Part shown: piece after piece, positions 33,277 through 41,796 of the stretch
Position numbering within the stretch: position 1 is the stretch's first letter
Layout of the letters: the number at the start of each line of letters is the position of its first letter
From: Oscillospiraceae bacterium
GTDB taxonomy: Bacteria > Bacillota > Clostridia > Oscillospirales > Ruminococcaceae
Direction: 5' to 3'
DNA length: 47,353 bases
Assembly: GCA_016288755.1 (NCBI GenBank)
Contig: JAEELE010000017.1
Location: 1 to 47,353, forward strand
Position numbers and translations under genes: made by a program
The notes under the pieces: model-generated
The model's input: only the letters and a program-made list of their open reading frames with translations
What the model was told of the DNA's origin: nothing
Database searches by the model: none

Positions 33277-34221
33277 TCACTTGCCGAGCTCCTCGCGCAC
33301 GACCTCTGCGATGTGTTCCGCGGAGAGCCCGAACTGCTTGAGCAGCTCAACCGCCGGACCGGAGTGCCCGAAGGTGTCGTTGACGCCGATCCTGCGCACC
33401 GGCACCGGGCAGCTTTCGCAGACTGCCTCCGCGACGGCGCTGCCGAGCCCGCCGATGATGCTGTGCTCCTCGGCAGTGACGATCCTGCCGCACTCTGCCG
33501 CTGCCTTGGCGACGATCTCAGTGTCGAGCGGCTTGATCGTGTGGATGTTGATGACGCGCGCGGAGATGCCCTCCTGTGCGAGCGCGTCCGCGGCGGTCAG
33601 CGCCTCGTTGACGAGCAGACCGGTCGCGATGATTGCGATGTCCTTGCCCTCGCGGAGCGTGACGCCCTTGCCCAGCTCGAATTTGTAGGTCGCAGGGTCG
33701 TTGATGACCGGCACTGCCAGACGTCCGAAGCGGCAGTAGACCGGACCGTCGTGCAGGATCGCAGCCTCGACGGCAGCCTTTGCCTCGGTGTCGTCAGCGG
33801 GGTTGATGACGGTCATGCCCGGAATGGTGCGCATCAGCGCGAGGTCCTCGCAGCACTGGTGGGTCGCGCCGTCCTCGCCGACGGAAATGCCTGCGTGGGT
33901 CGCGCCGATCTTGACATTGAGGTGCGGATAGCCGATCGAATTGCGGACGATCTCAAACGCTCTGCCCGCCGCGAACATCGCGAACGACGATGCGAACGGA
34001 ATCATGCCCGCCGCGGCAAGACCTGCCGCCACGCCCATCATGTTTGCCTCTGCGATGCCGCAGTCATAGAAGCGGTCCGCATAAGCCTTCTTGAACATGC
34101 CGGTCTTGGTCGCAGCCGCGAGGTCTGCGTCCAGCACGATCAGATTCGGATATTTCTCAGCCAGTGCGACCAGCGCCTCGCCGTAGCTTTCGCGCGTCGC
34201 CTTCTTGATCACATCGCTCAT
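33277..34221 (-). CDS. transketolase, C-terminal subunit
   Basis: Second half of a split transketolase, 314 residues: pyrimidine-binding domain plus C-terminal transketolase domain. ETQLGDG-like family blocks are SVGEDGATHQCCEDLALMR, PADDTEAKAAVEAA and GRIVTAEEHSIIGGLGSAV. Start overlaps the stop of the N-terminal half by ATGA. The two chains together transfer two-carbon units in the pentose phosphate pathway. Split transketolases are common in Clostridia. Confidence 0.93.
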   Translation of the reverse strand: MSDVIKKATRESYGEALVALAEKYPNLIVLDADLAAATKTGMFKKAYADRFYDCGIAEANMMGVAAGLAAAGMIPFASSFAMFAAGRAFEIVRNSIGYPHLNVKIGATHAGISVGEDGATHQCCEDLALMRTIPGMTVINPADDTEAKAAVEAAILHDGPVYCRFGRLAVPVINDPATYKFELGKGVTLREGKDIAIIATGLLVNEALTAADALAQEGISARVINIHTIKPLDTEIVAKAAAECGRIVTAEEHSIIGGLGSAVAEAVCESCPVPVRRIGVNDTFGHSGPAVELLKQFGLSAEHIAEVVREELGK

Positions 34222-35069
34222 GCCTGCTCCTCCAATCTGCGCAGCTGCTCGGTCAGCTCCGCCATTGCCTTTTCATACTGCTCCTGATTCGGCGCGGTGC
34301 CGTGCCAGCCGACCTGATTCTCCATGAAGGAGACACCCTTGCCCTTTGTCGAGTGCTGAATGATCGCGACGGGCTGCATCGTGACGCGCTCTGCCTCGCG
34401 GAAGGCGCGGTCGAGATCGTCGAAATCGTGTGCGTCGCACTCGATCACATGCCAGCCGAATGCCGCGAACTTATCGGGAATCGGCTCGGGCGAGCAGACG
34501 TCGGTGATCTTGCCGTCGATCTGGAGCCCGTTGTTGTCGACGATCGCGGTGAGGTTGTCGAGCCCGTAGTGCGCGGCGAACATTGCCGCCTCCCAGACCT
34601 GCCCCTCCTCGATCTCGCCGTCGCCGAGCACGGTGTAGACGCGGTAGTTATCGGCTCTGTGCTTGCCCGCGAGCGCCATGCCGCAGGCGGCAGAGATGCC
34701 CTGTCCGAGCGAGCCGGAGCTCATGTCGACGCCGGGGATCGTGATGCAGGGATGCCCCTGCAGCCGCGCGCCGATGTGGCGCAGGGTCTTCATCTCCTCC
34801 ATCGGGAAGAAGCCTTTTTCGGCGAGGGTGGCGTAGAGTGCGGGTGCGGTGTGCCCTTTGGAGAGCACGAAACGGTCACGCTCGGCGAAATCGGGGTTAT
34901 CGGGGTAGACGTGCATTCTGGTGAAATAGAGGTAGGTCAGCAGATCAGCGATGGAGAGCGACCCGCCCGGATGCCCGGATTTTGCGTGATAAACGCCCTC
35001 GATGATGCCCATGCGGACATGGCATGCGTGGATCTGAAGCTGCCTGACAAGCATTTCGTCCATATTCAT
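34218..35069 (-). CDS. transketolase, N-terminal subunit
   Basis: First half of a split transketolase, 283 residues, with the thiamine diphosphate-binding part. KSGHPGGSLSIAD, SKGHTAPALYA and GDGEIEEGQVWEAAMFA with DNNGLQIDG are the classic motifs. An alternative ATG at 35063 has better spacing to AAAGGA than the ATG at 35069. First gene of the seven-gene operon that runs to 30131. Confidence 0.94.
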   Translation of the reverse strand: MNMDEMLVRQLQIHACHVRMGIIEGVYHAKSGHPGGSLSIADLLTYLYFTRMHVYPDNPDFAERDRFVLSKGHTAPALYATLAEKGFFPMEEMKTLRHIGARLQGHPCITIPGVDMSSGSLGQGISAACGMALAGKHRADNYRVYTVLGDGEIEEGQVWEAAMFAAHYGLDNLTAIVDNNGLQIDGKITDVCSPEPIPDKFAAFGWHVIECDAHDFDDLDRAFREAERVTMQPVAIIQHSTKGKGVSFMENQVGWHGTAPNQEQYEKAMAELTEQLRRLEEQA

Positions 35070-35110
35070 TCTTCCTTTCTGCTGTGCATTGTGCGCACAT
35101 TGCTGTATCT

Positions 35111-35139
35111 ATTATACTATATTATTTTCAAAAATGCAA
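35111..35139 (-). promoter_or_regulatory. sigma-A-like promoter of transketolase operon
   Basis: Minus strand TTGCAT (complement of 35134-35139), 17 bases, TATAAT (complement of 35111-35116). The -35 box lies at the edge of the GC-rich repeat that follows upstream (35137 on). Confidence 0.83.
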
Positions 35140-35290
35140 GCCCGGAGCCCGGGCTGGCGAATTGGCTCCGCGCGCCTTTTTGCATCCTCACCCAACGGGC
35201 GCAACTGCACGGCGCCGGCGCGCCTTCTTGGGGGTCGATGCTCCCGGAATCACGGGTTCGCAGGGAGGAGGGAGCAGGTAGGAGGTGAAT
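35137..35290 (+). repeat. GC-rich 125-bp repeat, copy 1, with purine run
   Basis: AAGCCCGGAGCCCGGGC with GGCTCCGCG and TTTTGCA, then CGGCGCC and GCGCCTTCTTG. Roughly 87 percent of the first 52 bases match copy 2 at 37919. It ends with a purine-rich run AGGGAGGAGGGAGCAGGTAGGAGG, a form of the heptamer family. Part of a 423-base gap between the transketolase operon and khpA; the rest of the gap holds the heptamer run at 35389-35430 and a terminator. Confidence 0.85.
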
Positions 35291-35388
35291 GCGGAATGAT
35301 TGCGGAGATTCTCGTTCACTGTTCTTTCTCGTTGTTTCTCCCTGCTCACTCCGAACTATCCCCCAGCAACCGAAGTGACGGAACCGTT

Positions 35389-35430
35389 TCTCACTTCTGA
35401 CCTCTGACCTCTCATCTCTGATTTCTAACC
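35389..35430 (-). repeat. pyrimidine heptamer run, copy H
   Basis: TCTCACTTCTGACCTCTGACCTCTCATCTC and similar 7-base units, on the plus strand after GTGACGGAACCG, which resembles the complement of the family junction CGTTCCGTCAC. It looks like a degenerate minus-strand copy of the dispersed family. Confidence 0.55.
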
Positions 35431-35437
35431 AAAACAG

Positions 35438-35474
35438 AAAGCCGCCCCCCGCACTGTGTGCGGAAGCCGGCTTC
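35438..35474 (-). terminator. terminator of ylxM-ffh-rpsP-khpA operon
   Basis: Minus strand AAGCCG pairs with CGGCTT, enclosing a second stem CCGCAC/GTGCGG, and is followed by TCTGTTTT. It lies 19 bases past the khpA stop. Confidence 0.78.
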
Positions 35475-35492
35475 CTTCGGATGCTTGCGGGA

Positions 35493-35726
35493 TCAGTCGA
35501 TCTCCACGGCGACCTTCCGGTCCTCACGGGCTGCAGCAGCACGCATGAGCGTCCGGATCGCTTTCGCAATCCTGCCCTGCTTGCCGATCACTCTGCCCAT
35601 GTCATCAGCCGCAACATTCAGATGCAGCACAATGACACCCTCCTCATTGACCGCATCCTCCGTGATGTTGATGGATGCGGGATCGGAGACAAGACCCTCC
35701 ACGATCGCAAATAACAGTTCCTTCAT
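35493..35726 (-). CDS. khpA: KH-domain RNA-binding protein KhpA
   Basis: 77 residues, a single KH domain (LHLNVAADDMGRVIGKQGRIAKAIRTLM with the GKQG loop). KhpA partners KhpB in many Firmicutes and affects cell division and RNA metabolism. It follows rpsP, as in Bacillus where rimM and trmD come next. Here those genes are missing from the operon. Confidence 0.94.
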   Translation of the reverse strand: MKELLFAIVEGLVSDPASINITEDAVNEEGVIVLHLNVAADDMGRVIGKQGRIAKAIRTLMRAAAAREDRKVAVEID

Positions 35727-35759
35727 GATGTTCTCCCAGACTTCAGTGGTTTGCGCCGA

Positions 35760-36002
35760 TTACAGCACGCCTTCCTTTTTCAGGATCACGCGGACGGTAT
35801 CGGTCGGCTGTGCGCCGTTTGCGAGCCATGCCTTTGCCTTCTCGGTATCCAGCTTGACAAGGTTCGGCTCCTTCGTGGGATCATAGAAGCCGATCTCCTC
35901 GATGAAGCGTCCGTCTCTCGGATATCTGCCGTCAGCAACGACAATGCGGTAGAACGGAGCCTTCTTTGCACCCATTCTTCTCAGACGAATCTTAACTGCC
36001 AT
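35760..36002 (-). CDS. rpsP: ribosomal protein S16
   Basis: 80 residues, complete S16: [20 protein letters not shown], then the [17 protein letters not shown] block. GAGGTG precedes the ATG. Confidence 0.97.
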   Translation of the reverse strand: MAVKIRLRRMGAKKAPFYRIVVADGRYPRDGRFIEEIGFYDPTKEPNLVKLDTEKAKAWLANGAQPTDTVRVILKKEGVL

Positions 36003-36059
36003 TTTTATTCACCTCCAGAATTCTTGTTGTGTATTCCACGCGGTCACCCGCGGTGAAAG

Positions 36060-37451
36060 CTATTTCTTCGGGAAGCCCTTGCCGCCTCCCATGCCGCCCA
36101 TCGCGTCGAGCATCGAGGGGTCGAGCCGCGGCATTCTGCGCCTGCCGAAGAGCCCCTTTCCGCCGCCCTTCCCGAGCTTCTTCATCATCTGCTGCATCTG
36201 CTCGAACTGCTTGAGCAGACGGTTGACGTCCTGCACCTGCGTGCCCGAGCCCTTTGCAATGCGCTTCTTGCGCGAGGGGTTGATGATCGAGGGCTTTGCG
36301 CGCTCTGCGGGGGTCATCGAGGTGATCATCGCCTCGACCCGCCCGAACGCCTTATCGTCGATCTCGAGGTCGTCGAGCTTGCTGCCGACGCCCGGGAGCA
36401 TTCCGACGATCTTTTTCAGGTCGCCCATCTTCTGGATCTGCCGCAGCTGTGCGAGCAGATCGTCCATGTCAAATTTGCTCTGCTGGAGCTTCTGTGCGAG
36501 CCGCTCCGCCTCCTGCTTGGAGTAGACATCCTCCGCCTTTTCGATCAGCGAGAGCACATCGCCCATGCCGAGGATGCGCGACGCCATGCGGTCGGGGTGG
36601 AACTGCTCGAAATCATCGAGCTTTTCGCCCATGCCGACATATTTGATCGGCTTGCCGGTGACGGAGAGCACGGAGAGCGCCGCACCGCCTCTGGTATCCG
36701 AATCGAGCTTGGACATGAGCACGCTCGTGATGCCGAGTGCCTCGTCAAACGCCTTTGCGACGTTGACCGCGTCCTGACCGGTCATCGCGTCGACGACGAG
36801 CATGATCTCGTCGGGGTTTGTCTCCGCCTTGATGTTTTTCAGCTCGTCCATGAGCTTTTCGTCGATGTGCAGACGACCCGCCGTATCGAGAATGACGACG
36901 TCGTGGTTGTTGTCCTTTGCAAAGCGCACAGCCTTTGCGGCGATCTCGACCGGGTCAGTCTGACCGAGCTCAAAGACCCTGACGCCTGCGCGCTCGCCGA
37001 CGACCTTTAACTGGTCGATCGCGGCAGGGCGGTAGATATCGCAGGCTGCGAGCAGGGGGTGATGCCCCTCCTTCTTCAGCAGCTTTGCGAGCTTTGCGGA
37101 ATGGGTCGTCTTACCGGAGCCCTGCAGACCGCACATCATAATGACCGTCGGGGGCTTTGCGGCGAAATTGAGCCTTGCATCGCCGTCGCCCATCAGCGCG
37201 ATCAGTTCCTCATTGACGATCTTGACGACCTGCTGCGCGGGAGTCAGGCTTGCGAGCACGTCTGCACCGACGGCACGCTCCGTCACGCGGCTGACAAACT
37301 CCTTGACGACCTTATAGCTGACGTCCGCCTCGAGCAGTGCGAGCCGCACCTCCCGCATGGCTTCCCTGACATCCGCCTCGGTGAGCTTGCCGCGGGCACG
37401 CAGCTTTTTGAATACTGCGCCGAGCTTATCCTGCAATCCTTCAAATGCCAC
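36060..37451 (-). CDS. ffh: signal recognition particle protein Ffh
   Basis: 463 residues. Binds signal peptides and SRP RNA, and with FtsY targets proteins to the membrane. N domain 1-90, GTPase G domain with P loop GLQGSGKT (108-115), DTAGR and later DAMTGQD, then a Met-rich M domain ending in a Gly/Met/Lys-rich tail (KLGKGGGKGLFGRRRMPR). Between ylxM and rpsP, the conserved gene order. Confidence 0.97.
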   Translation of the reverse strand: MAFEGLQDKLGAVFKKLRARGKLTEADVREAMREVRLALLEADVSYKVVKEFVSRVTERAVGADVLASLTPAQQVVKIVNEELIALMGDGDARLNFAAKPPTVIMMCGLQGSGKTTHSAKLAKLLKKEGHHPLLAACDIYRPAAIDQLKVVGERAGVRVFELGQTDPVEIAAKAVRFAKDNNHDVVILDTAGRLHIDEKLMDELKNIKAETNPDEIMLVVDAMTGQDAVNVAKAFDEALGITSVLMSKLDSDTRGGAALSVLSVTGKPIKYVGMGEKLDDFEQFHPDRMASRILGMGDVLSLIEKAEDVYSKQEAERLAQKLQQSKFDMDDLLAQLRQIQKMGDLKKIVGMLPGVGSKLDDLEIDDKAFGRVEAMITSMTPAERAKPSIINPSRKKRIAKGSGTQVQDVNRLLKQFEQMQQMMKKLGKGGGKGLFGRRRMPRLDPSMLDAMGGMGGGKGFPKK

Positions 37452-37475
37452 AGCCGTGACTCCTTTCGTTCGTGA

Positions 37476-37811
37476 TCATGTACTGAGCAGCCCCATGCCG
37501 CGCTCGACCGCCTCCGCGATGCGCTGCGACTGGGGTCCGGGGAGCTCCGCGCCGATCTGTCCGATCTCCGCGAGCAGTGCGCGGACGGCGTTCAGACGGG
37601 CAGCGATCCCCATTTGCTGTTCAAATTCCTCAAGCTTTTTCTCGCCCCGCCGGATGCTGTCATAGACAGCCGCTCTGGAAATGCCGATCGGCTCTGCGAG
37701 CTCGGCGAGGGAGAGGTCTTCGCAATAGTAGCCCTCCAGCAGCGCGCGCTGGCGCTCTGTGAGCAGACTGCCGTAGCAGTCGAGCAGGAGCACATAGTCG
37801 AGATTTTTCAA
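37476..37811 (-). CDS. ylxM: YlxM-family HTH protein
   Basis: 111 residues with a helix-turn-helix: LLTERQRALLEGYYCEDLSL and SLAELAEPIGISRAAVYDSI. YlxM precedes ffh in many Firmicutes and is linked to the signal recognition particle. Here it is the first gene of ylxM-ffh-rpsP-khpA. Confidence 0.93.
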   Translation of the reverse strand: MKNLDYVLLLDCYGSLLTERQRALLEGYYCEDLSLAELAEPIGISRAAVYDSIRRGEKKLEEFEQQMGIAARLNAVRALLAEIGQIGAELPGPQSQRIAEAVERGMGLLST

Positions 37812-37867
37812 GCGTTTCCGGCGCTCCCTTCCGCTGTCAAGGTTCAGACCTAAACACCAGCCTGCTT

Positions 37868-37896
37868 ATTATAGCAGATTTTTCTCCGTTTGTCAA
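37868..37896 (-). promoter_or_regulatory. sigma-A promoter of ylxM-ffh operon
   Basis: Minus strand TTGACA (complement of 37891-37896), 17 bases, TATAAT (complement of 37868-37873), exact consensus. The GC-rich repeat copy 2 starts about 23 bases upstream. Confidence 0.92.
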
Positions 37897-37918
37897 GAGC
37901 TAAACGAAAAGAAAATGA

Positions 37919-38106
37919 GAAGCCCGGAGCCCGGGCGGGCGAGTTGGCTCCGCGAGCCGTTTTGCACCTTCTCCCAGTTTCGCTTGACACACGGCGCGAA
38001 AGCGCCTTCTTGCGGCGCGACACTCCCAGTGCTTCTCTCAATCAGCGTTTCTCCGCTGAATGGAAAGGCAGGAGGGAGGAGGTCGGGGGTGAGAGTGGGG
38101 GATCCG
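37919..38106 (+). repeat. GC-rich 125-bp repeat, copy 2, with purine run
   Basis: AAGCCCGGAGCCCGGGC, GAGTTGGCTCCGCGAGCC, then CGGCGC-GAAA-GCGCC (a tetraloop hairpin) and GCGCGACACTCCC. Similar to copy 1 at 35137 along about 125 bases. It ends in GGCAGGAGGGAGGAGG, a heptamer-type purine run. It fills most of the 376-base gap between ylxM and ricT, together with the promoter and the ricT terminator. Confidence 0.85.
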
Positions 38107-38119
38107 TCGAGATGAAAAT

Positions 38120-38142
38120 CCCCCGAGCATGTTGCTCGGGGG
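38120..38142 (-). terminator. terminator of darA-ricT operon
   Basis: CCCCCGAGCA (38120-38129) and TGCTCGGGGG (38133-38142), a perfect 10-bp stem with a 3-base loop. On the minus strand ATTTTC follows. The element sits between two GGATCCGTCG copies. Confidence 0.87.
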
Positions 38143-38187
38143 AAATGATAGGATCCGTCGGTCGGCACGGAATGGGATATGCCGTGC

Positions 38188-39564
38188 TTATTCTGCAGAG
38201 CTCTGCCCGGAGCCCGTGCCGCCGGGATGTTCGGCAGGCTTATTCTGTGCGTGATTGGGTCTGCGGCGCTGACGGTCGACAAATCTGCGGCGGCGCTCCG
38301 AACCCTGTCCCGGCTGTGCGGCACCGGTCCGCTCCGCGCCCTGCTCGGTGATCGCTCTGTGCTCGACCAGATCGTCCGGAAGCGCTGCTGCTGCGGGCAC
38401 ACGCCGGACCGGCGCAGGCGCGGGTGCTGCATGCTGCTGCTTCTCGCCGAATTCGGGATGGAGCGCGGGCTGATGGGCTTTCTGTGCGGATGCCGGCTGC
38501 TCCGGCACTGTGTGCGGCTGCTTCTCCGGCGCTGTCCGCGGCTGCTTTTCCTGCTTCTGCGGATGCTGCTTTGCCGGCTTCTGTCTGGCGGGTGCGTTTT
38601 CCTGCGCGGGACGCTGCTCCTTTGCCTTCTCCGGACGCTTTTTCTCCGGCTTTTCGGGCTTTTCCGCCCTTTCCTTCTCGGGCTTTGCCGGCTTTGCGCT
38701 CTGCGATTTCTCCGGGCTGCGCAGATCATCGCGGGTCATGCGGCGGCTCGTGTCGGTCAGGCGCTCGACCTCATCGCGCGAGACCGTCACCGGCGTGTCG
38801 GAATTCTCCGGCTTGACGCGCAGCTTCCCGGTGATGAGATTGACCTCGAGCACATACGCGCGCACGGGCGGATCGCCGGGCAGCAGGACGGTCGAGCCTG
38901 CCTTCGGGGTCAGCTTGATCAGCTCCTCGTAGACCGGGCTCTCGTAGCGCAGACAGCACATCAGTCTGCCGCAGGCGCCGGAGATCTTCGTCGGATTGAG
39001 CGCGAGCCCCTGCTCCTTTGCCATTTTGATGGAGATGGGCTGGAAATTGTTGAGATAGCCCTTGCAGCAGTATTCTCTGCCGCAGATGCCGATGCCGCCG
39101 AGCAGCTTGGTCTCGTCGCGGTCGCCGATCTGGCGCAGCTCGATGCGGCTGTGGAACTGCTGCGCGAGGTCCTTGACCAGCTCACGGAAATCGACGCGCG
39201 ATTCCGCAGTGAAATAGAAGATCAGGCGGTTGCTGTCAAAGCCGCACTCGACATCGACCATGCGCATGTCGAGCCCGCGCTCGGCGACACGCTGCTCGCA
39301 GAAGCGCATAGCCTCGCGCATGAAGGCACGGCTGCGCTCCAGTGCTGCGAGGTCCTCGTCGTTGGCGAGGCGCAGAATGGGCTTGAGCGGTGCGGTGATG
39401 CTCGATTCGGGCACGGCGTGGCGTCTTGCCGCGACCTCGCCGCACTCGGGACCTCTTGCGGTCTCCACGACGACATAGCTGCCCTCTGCCGGGTTGAACG
39501 GACCCGGGTCGAAGGAATAGACCTTGCCGCCGCTTCTGAATTTGACTCCGATTATTTCGATCAT
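38188..39564 (-). CDS. ricT: RicT (YaaT, PSP1 domain) with long tail
   Basis: 458 residues. The first about 265 are the RicT/PSP1 protein with cluster-forming cysteines in GICGREYCCKG and GRLMCCLRYE. RicT with RicA and RicF affects mRNA maturation by RNase Y, and sporulation, in Bacillus. The last about 190 residues are a disordered-looking Pro/Lys/Glu/Gln-rich extension that is absent from the usual about 275-residue form. Order darA-holB-ricT matches Bacillus. Confidence 0.92.
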   Translation of the reverse strand: MIEIIGVKFRSGGKVYSFDPGPFNPAEGSYVVVETARGPECGEVAARRHAVPESSITAPLKPILRLANDEDLAALERSRAFMREAMRFCEQRVAERGLDMRMVDVECGFDSNRLIFYFTAESRVDFRELVKDLAQQFHSRIELRQIGDRDETKLLGGIGICGREYCCKGYLNNFQPISIKMAKEQGLALNPTKISGACGRLMCCLRYESPVYEELIKLTPKAGSTVLLPGDPPVRAYVLEVNLITGKLRVKPENSDTPVTVSRDEVERLTDTSRRMTRDDLRSPEKSQSAKPAKPEKERAEKPEKPEKKRPEKAKEQRPAQENAPARQKPAKQHPQKQEKQPRTAPEKQPHTVPEQPASAQKAHQPALHPEFGEKQQHAAPAPAPVRRVPAAAALPDDLVEHRAITEQGAERTGAAQPGQGSERRRRFVDRQRRRPNHAQNKPAEHPGGTGSGQSSAE

Positions 39565-39619
39565 GATTCATCCATCCAAATTCTGTATGATCTCGGGATT
39601 ATCCCCGGAATATGCGTAT

Positions 39620-40021
39620 TTACAGGCTTTTCATCGCCCGGATAAACTGCGGATACACGGTCTGATCCGTCAGGAACCGGAATTTCAGGCTGTGCGCGCT
39701 GTCCGTTCTGTCCTCCGCGAGCACGCCGGATACCGTGATATGCCCGCAGCCGTCGCCGGAAAACGTGACCGTGCTGCCGTTCCAGACCTCCTGCCATGTG
39801 ACCTCGCTGCGCCGGAAATCGGTCAGCGCCTCGAGCTCCGCGATGAATGCCTGAACAGCCCGGAGGCTGCCCGAGCAGTTCACAGATCCGGAAAAGCGCC
39901 CCGACTGCACAGTGATGCCGAAGGAGCAGTCGTCCTCCCAGCCGGCTTCTGCCGCTCTTTTGTCGTACACAAAATCTGTGATCTCAAGGAAGCTGCCGCA
40001 GAATTCCAGTTTCGGATTCAC
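39620..40021 (-). CDS. unknown protein, WapI-immunity-like
   Basis: 133 residues, not securely recognised. Pattern FGITVQSGRFSGSV, then WNGSTVTFSGDGCGHITV and LKFRFLTDQTVYPQFIRAMK looks like the WapI/DUF-type small immunity proteins, but I would not rely on it. GTG start overlaps the surE stop (GTGA), so it is coupled to surE and sits in an otherwise conserved operon. Confidence 0.6.
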   Translation of the reverse strand: MNPKLEFCGSFLEITDFVYDKRAAEAGWEDDCSFGITVQSGRFSGSVNCSGSLRAVQAFIAELEALTDFRRSEVTWQEVWNGSTVTFSGDGCGHITVSGVLAEDRTDSAHSLKFRFLTDQTVYPQFIRAMKSL

Positions 40022-40764
40022 GGGCGTACCCCGATCTGCTGTCCCGCCCAGCCGACATTGCAGACGCGCCCGACAGAGACATATTTGTCAAACAGGGCGC
40101 GCAGATCGGTGCCGGGCTCCGCCTCCTCGTGATATTCACCGACGACCTCGTATCGCGTGCCGCCGCCGGGAAGCTGCTCCGCGGCGCGGTATGTATCGCG
40201 GAAGATCATGCTGTGCGAGACCGTTCTGTCCCGGAGGATGCCGCGGCATTCCGCAAGCGGGCAGCCGGGAAAATTGACATTGATGATTTCCGAATCGCTT
40301 GCCGGGAGCTCGAGCAGCTCCGCGAGAAGCTCCGGCAGAAAGCGGTCCGCGACCTCGGGGTGATTGTTCGTCCCCTCGGAGAAGGCGATCGAAAGGCAGC
40401 CCTGAAAGGCGCCTTCGAATGCCGCGCCCGCCGTCGCCGAATACTGGATATCCGAGGCGGCGTTATAGCCGAAATTGATGCCCGAGAGCACCGCGTCGGG
40501 CTTGGCAGGGAGCAAAGTCGTGCAGCCGAGGCGCACGCAGTCGCCCGGGGTCCCGCTGCATGCAAACGCCGTTACGCCGGGCACGGGAAATTCCGCCGGG
40601 AAAATGTCGATCGGGCTGTGCAGCGAGATGCTGTGCGATGCCGCACTCCGCTGGGTCTCCGGCGCGATGACAAAGACCCTGCCGAATGCCTGTGCTGTCT
40701 TTGCGAGCCGGACGATGCCGCCCGCGAAAATGCCGTCGTCGTTGGTGATGAGGATATTGCGCAT
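40018..40764 (-). CDS. surE: 5'/3'-nucleotidase SurE
   Basis: Metal-dependent phosphatase of nucleoside monophosphates, 248 residues. NDDG (8-11) supplies metal ligands in MRNILITNDDGIFAGG, followed by PETQRSAASHSISL and SGINFGYNAASDIQYSAT. Inserted between holB and ricT. Confidence 0.94.
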   Translation of the reverse strand: MRNILITNDDGIFAGGIVRLAKTAQAFGRVFVIAPETQRSAASHSISLHSPIDIFPAEFPVPGVTAFACSGTPGDCVRLGCTTLLPAKPDAVLSGINFGYNAASDIQYSATAGAAFEGAFQGCLSIAFSEGTNNHPEVADRFLPELLAELLELPASDSEIINVNFPGCPLAECRGILRDRTVSHSMIFRDTYRAAEQLPGGGTRYEVVGEYHEEAEPGTDLRALFDKYVSVGRVCNVGWAGQQIGVRP

Positions 40765-40803
40765 AGATGCTCCTTTGTTGTAGCAAAAAACAGTTGTGTG
40801 CGC

Positions 40804-41796
40804 TCAGCACTCGACCATTGCGGCGCAGAGTGCGGTCACGGTGAGCACCGCGCCGACATTGCCGTCGAGGTCGCCGAGTGCTTCGTTGATCGCGCCGTGC
40901 ATCCGCAGCAGCCGCCGCGGAGAGAGACGCTCCGAGAGCGCCTTTGCCGCGCGCGCATCGCAGCCGAGCCGCGTGAATTCGCCGTCCATCGTGAAGACAG
41001 CGGCGTCGCGCAGCTGGATATCCAGCAGCCCGAGGGTCTGCCGCAGCCCGTCCTTATCGGCAGCGGCGGCGGTCAGCAGGCGCAGGAGCTCATATTCATT
41101 CTGTGCGGCGATCGCGGCGGTCATCTGCGCGGCGAGCTCTGCGGACTGCCGCAGCCCCGCGTCGGAGAGATACGCGATGCAGCGCCCGATATTGCCGCCG
41201 AAGCGCTGATATGCCGCCGAAGCGTCCTCCGGCGAAAAGCCGAGCCGGTTGAGCGCGCCCTCGCATTCCTCCTGCGAGACCGGGAACACCGCCTTGGTCG
41301 TCATGCGCGAGAGCAGGGTCGGCAGCAGCGCCCCGACCGTCTCCGCCGTGAACACGAAGCAGGCGTGGGGCGGCGGCTCCTCGACGGATTTGAGCAGGGC
41401 ATTCTGTGCCTGCACGCTCATGCCGTCGGCATCGGGAAAGAGGAAGATGCGCGTGTCGCCGTTGTTCGGCAGGACCGCAGCCTCCCGGCGCACCTCGCGC
41501 ACGGTCTCGACGGAGAAGCCCATGCGCTTGCCCGAGTGCTCCGCCGTGTAGACGTCCGGGTGGGCGTTCTCGAGGATCAGCCGGCAGCTCCGGCAGCGCC
41601 CGCAGGGAACATGCGCGCCGCCTGTCTCCTCACAGAGCACGAGCATGGTGAACCACTGCGCGAGTGTTTTCTTGCCGCAGCCCTGCTCCCCGTGGAGCAG
41701 CAGTGCATGGGGCAGGCGCTTGGACTGCTTCATCTGCCGCAGCTCGTCCAGAAGCTGACTGTTCCCGGCGATCTGCGGGAAGGGTGCAGTGCTCAC
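40804..41796 (-). CDS. holB: DNA polymerase III subunit delta'
   Basis: Clamp-loader subunit, 330 residues. ATPase fold with P loop GEQGCGKKT (36-44), zinc-binding cysteines 55, 65, 68 and 71 (CGRCRSC), DADGMSVQAQNALLKSVEEPP. The ATG overlaps the darA stop by ATGA. Confidence 0.93.
   Translation of the reverse strand: MSTAPFPQIAGNSQLLDELRQMKQSKRLPHALLLHGEQGCGKKTLAQWFTMLVLCEETGGAHVPCGRCRSCRLILENAHPDVYTAEHSGKRMGFSVETVREVRREAAVLPNNGDTRIFLFPDADGMSVQAQNALLKSVEEPPPHACFVFTAETVGALLPTLLSRMTTKAVFPVSQEECEGALNRLGFSPEDASAAYQRFGGNIGRCIAYLSDAGLRQSAELAAQMTAAIAAQNEYELLRLLTAAAADKDGLRQTLGLLDIQLRDAAVFTMDGEFTRLGCDARAAKALSERLSPRRLLRMHGAINEALGDLDGNVGAVLTVTALCAAMVEC

Noticed and set aside
35137..38106. Common peptide KPGARAGELAPRA in frames at both GC-rich repeats
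   Set aside because: The DNA itself is repeated, so any frame would appear conserved; no ribosome site.
38101..38160. Transposon ends from the twin GGATCCGTCG
   Set aside because: The segment between them is only a terminator and there is no transposase.
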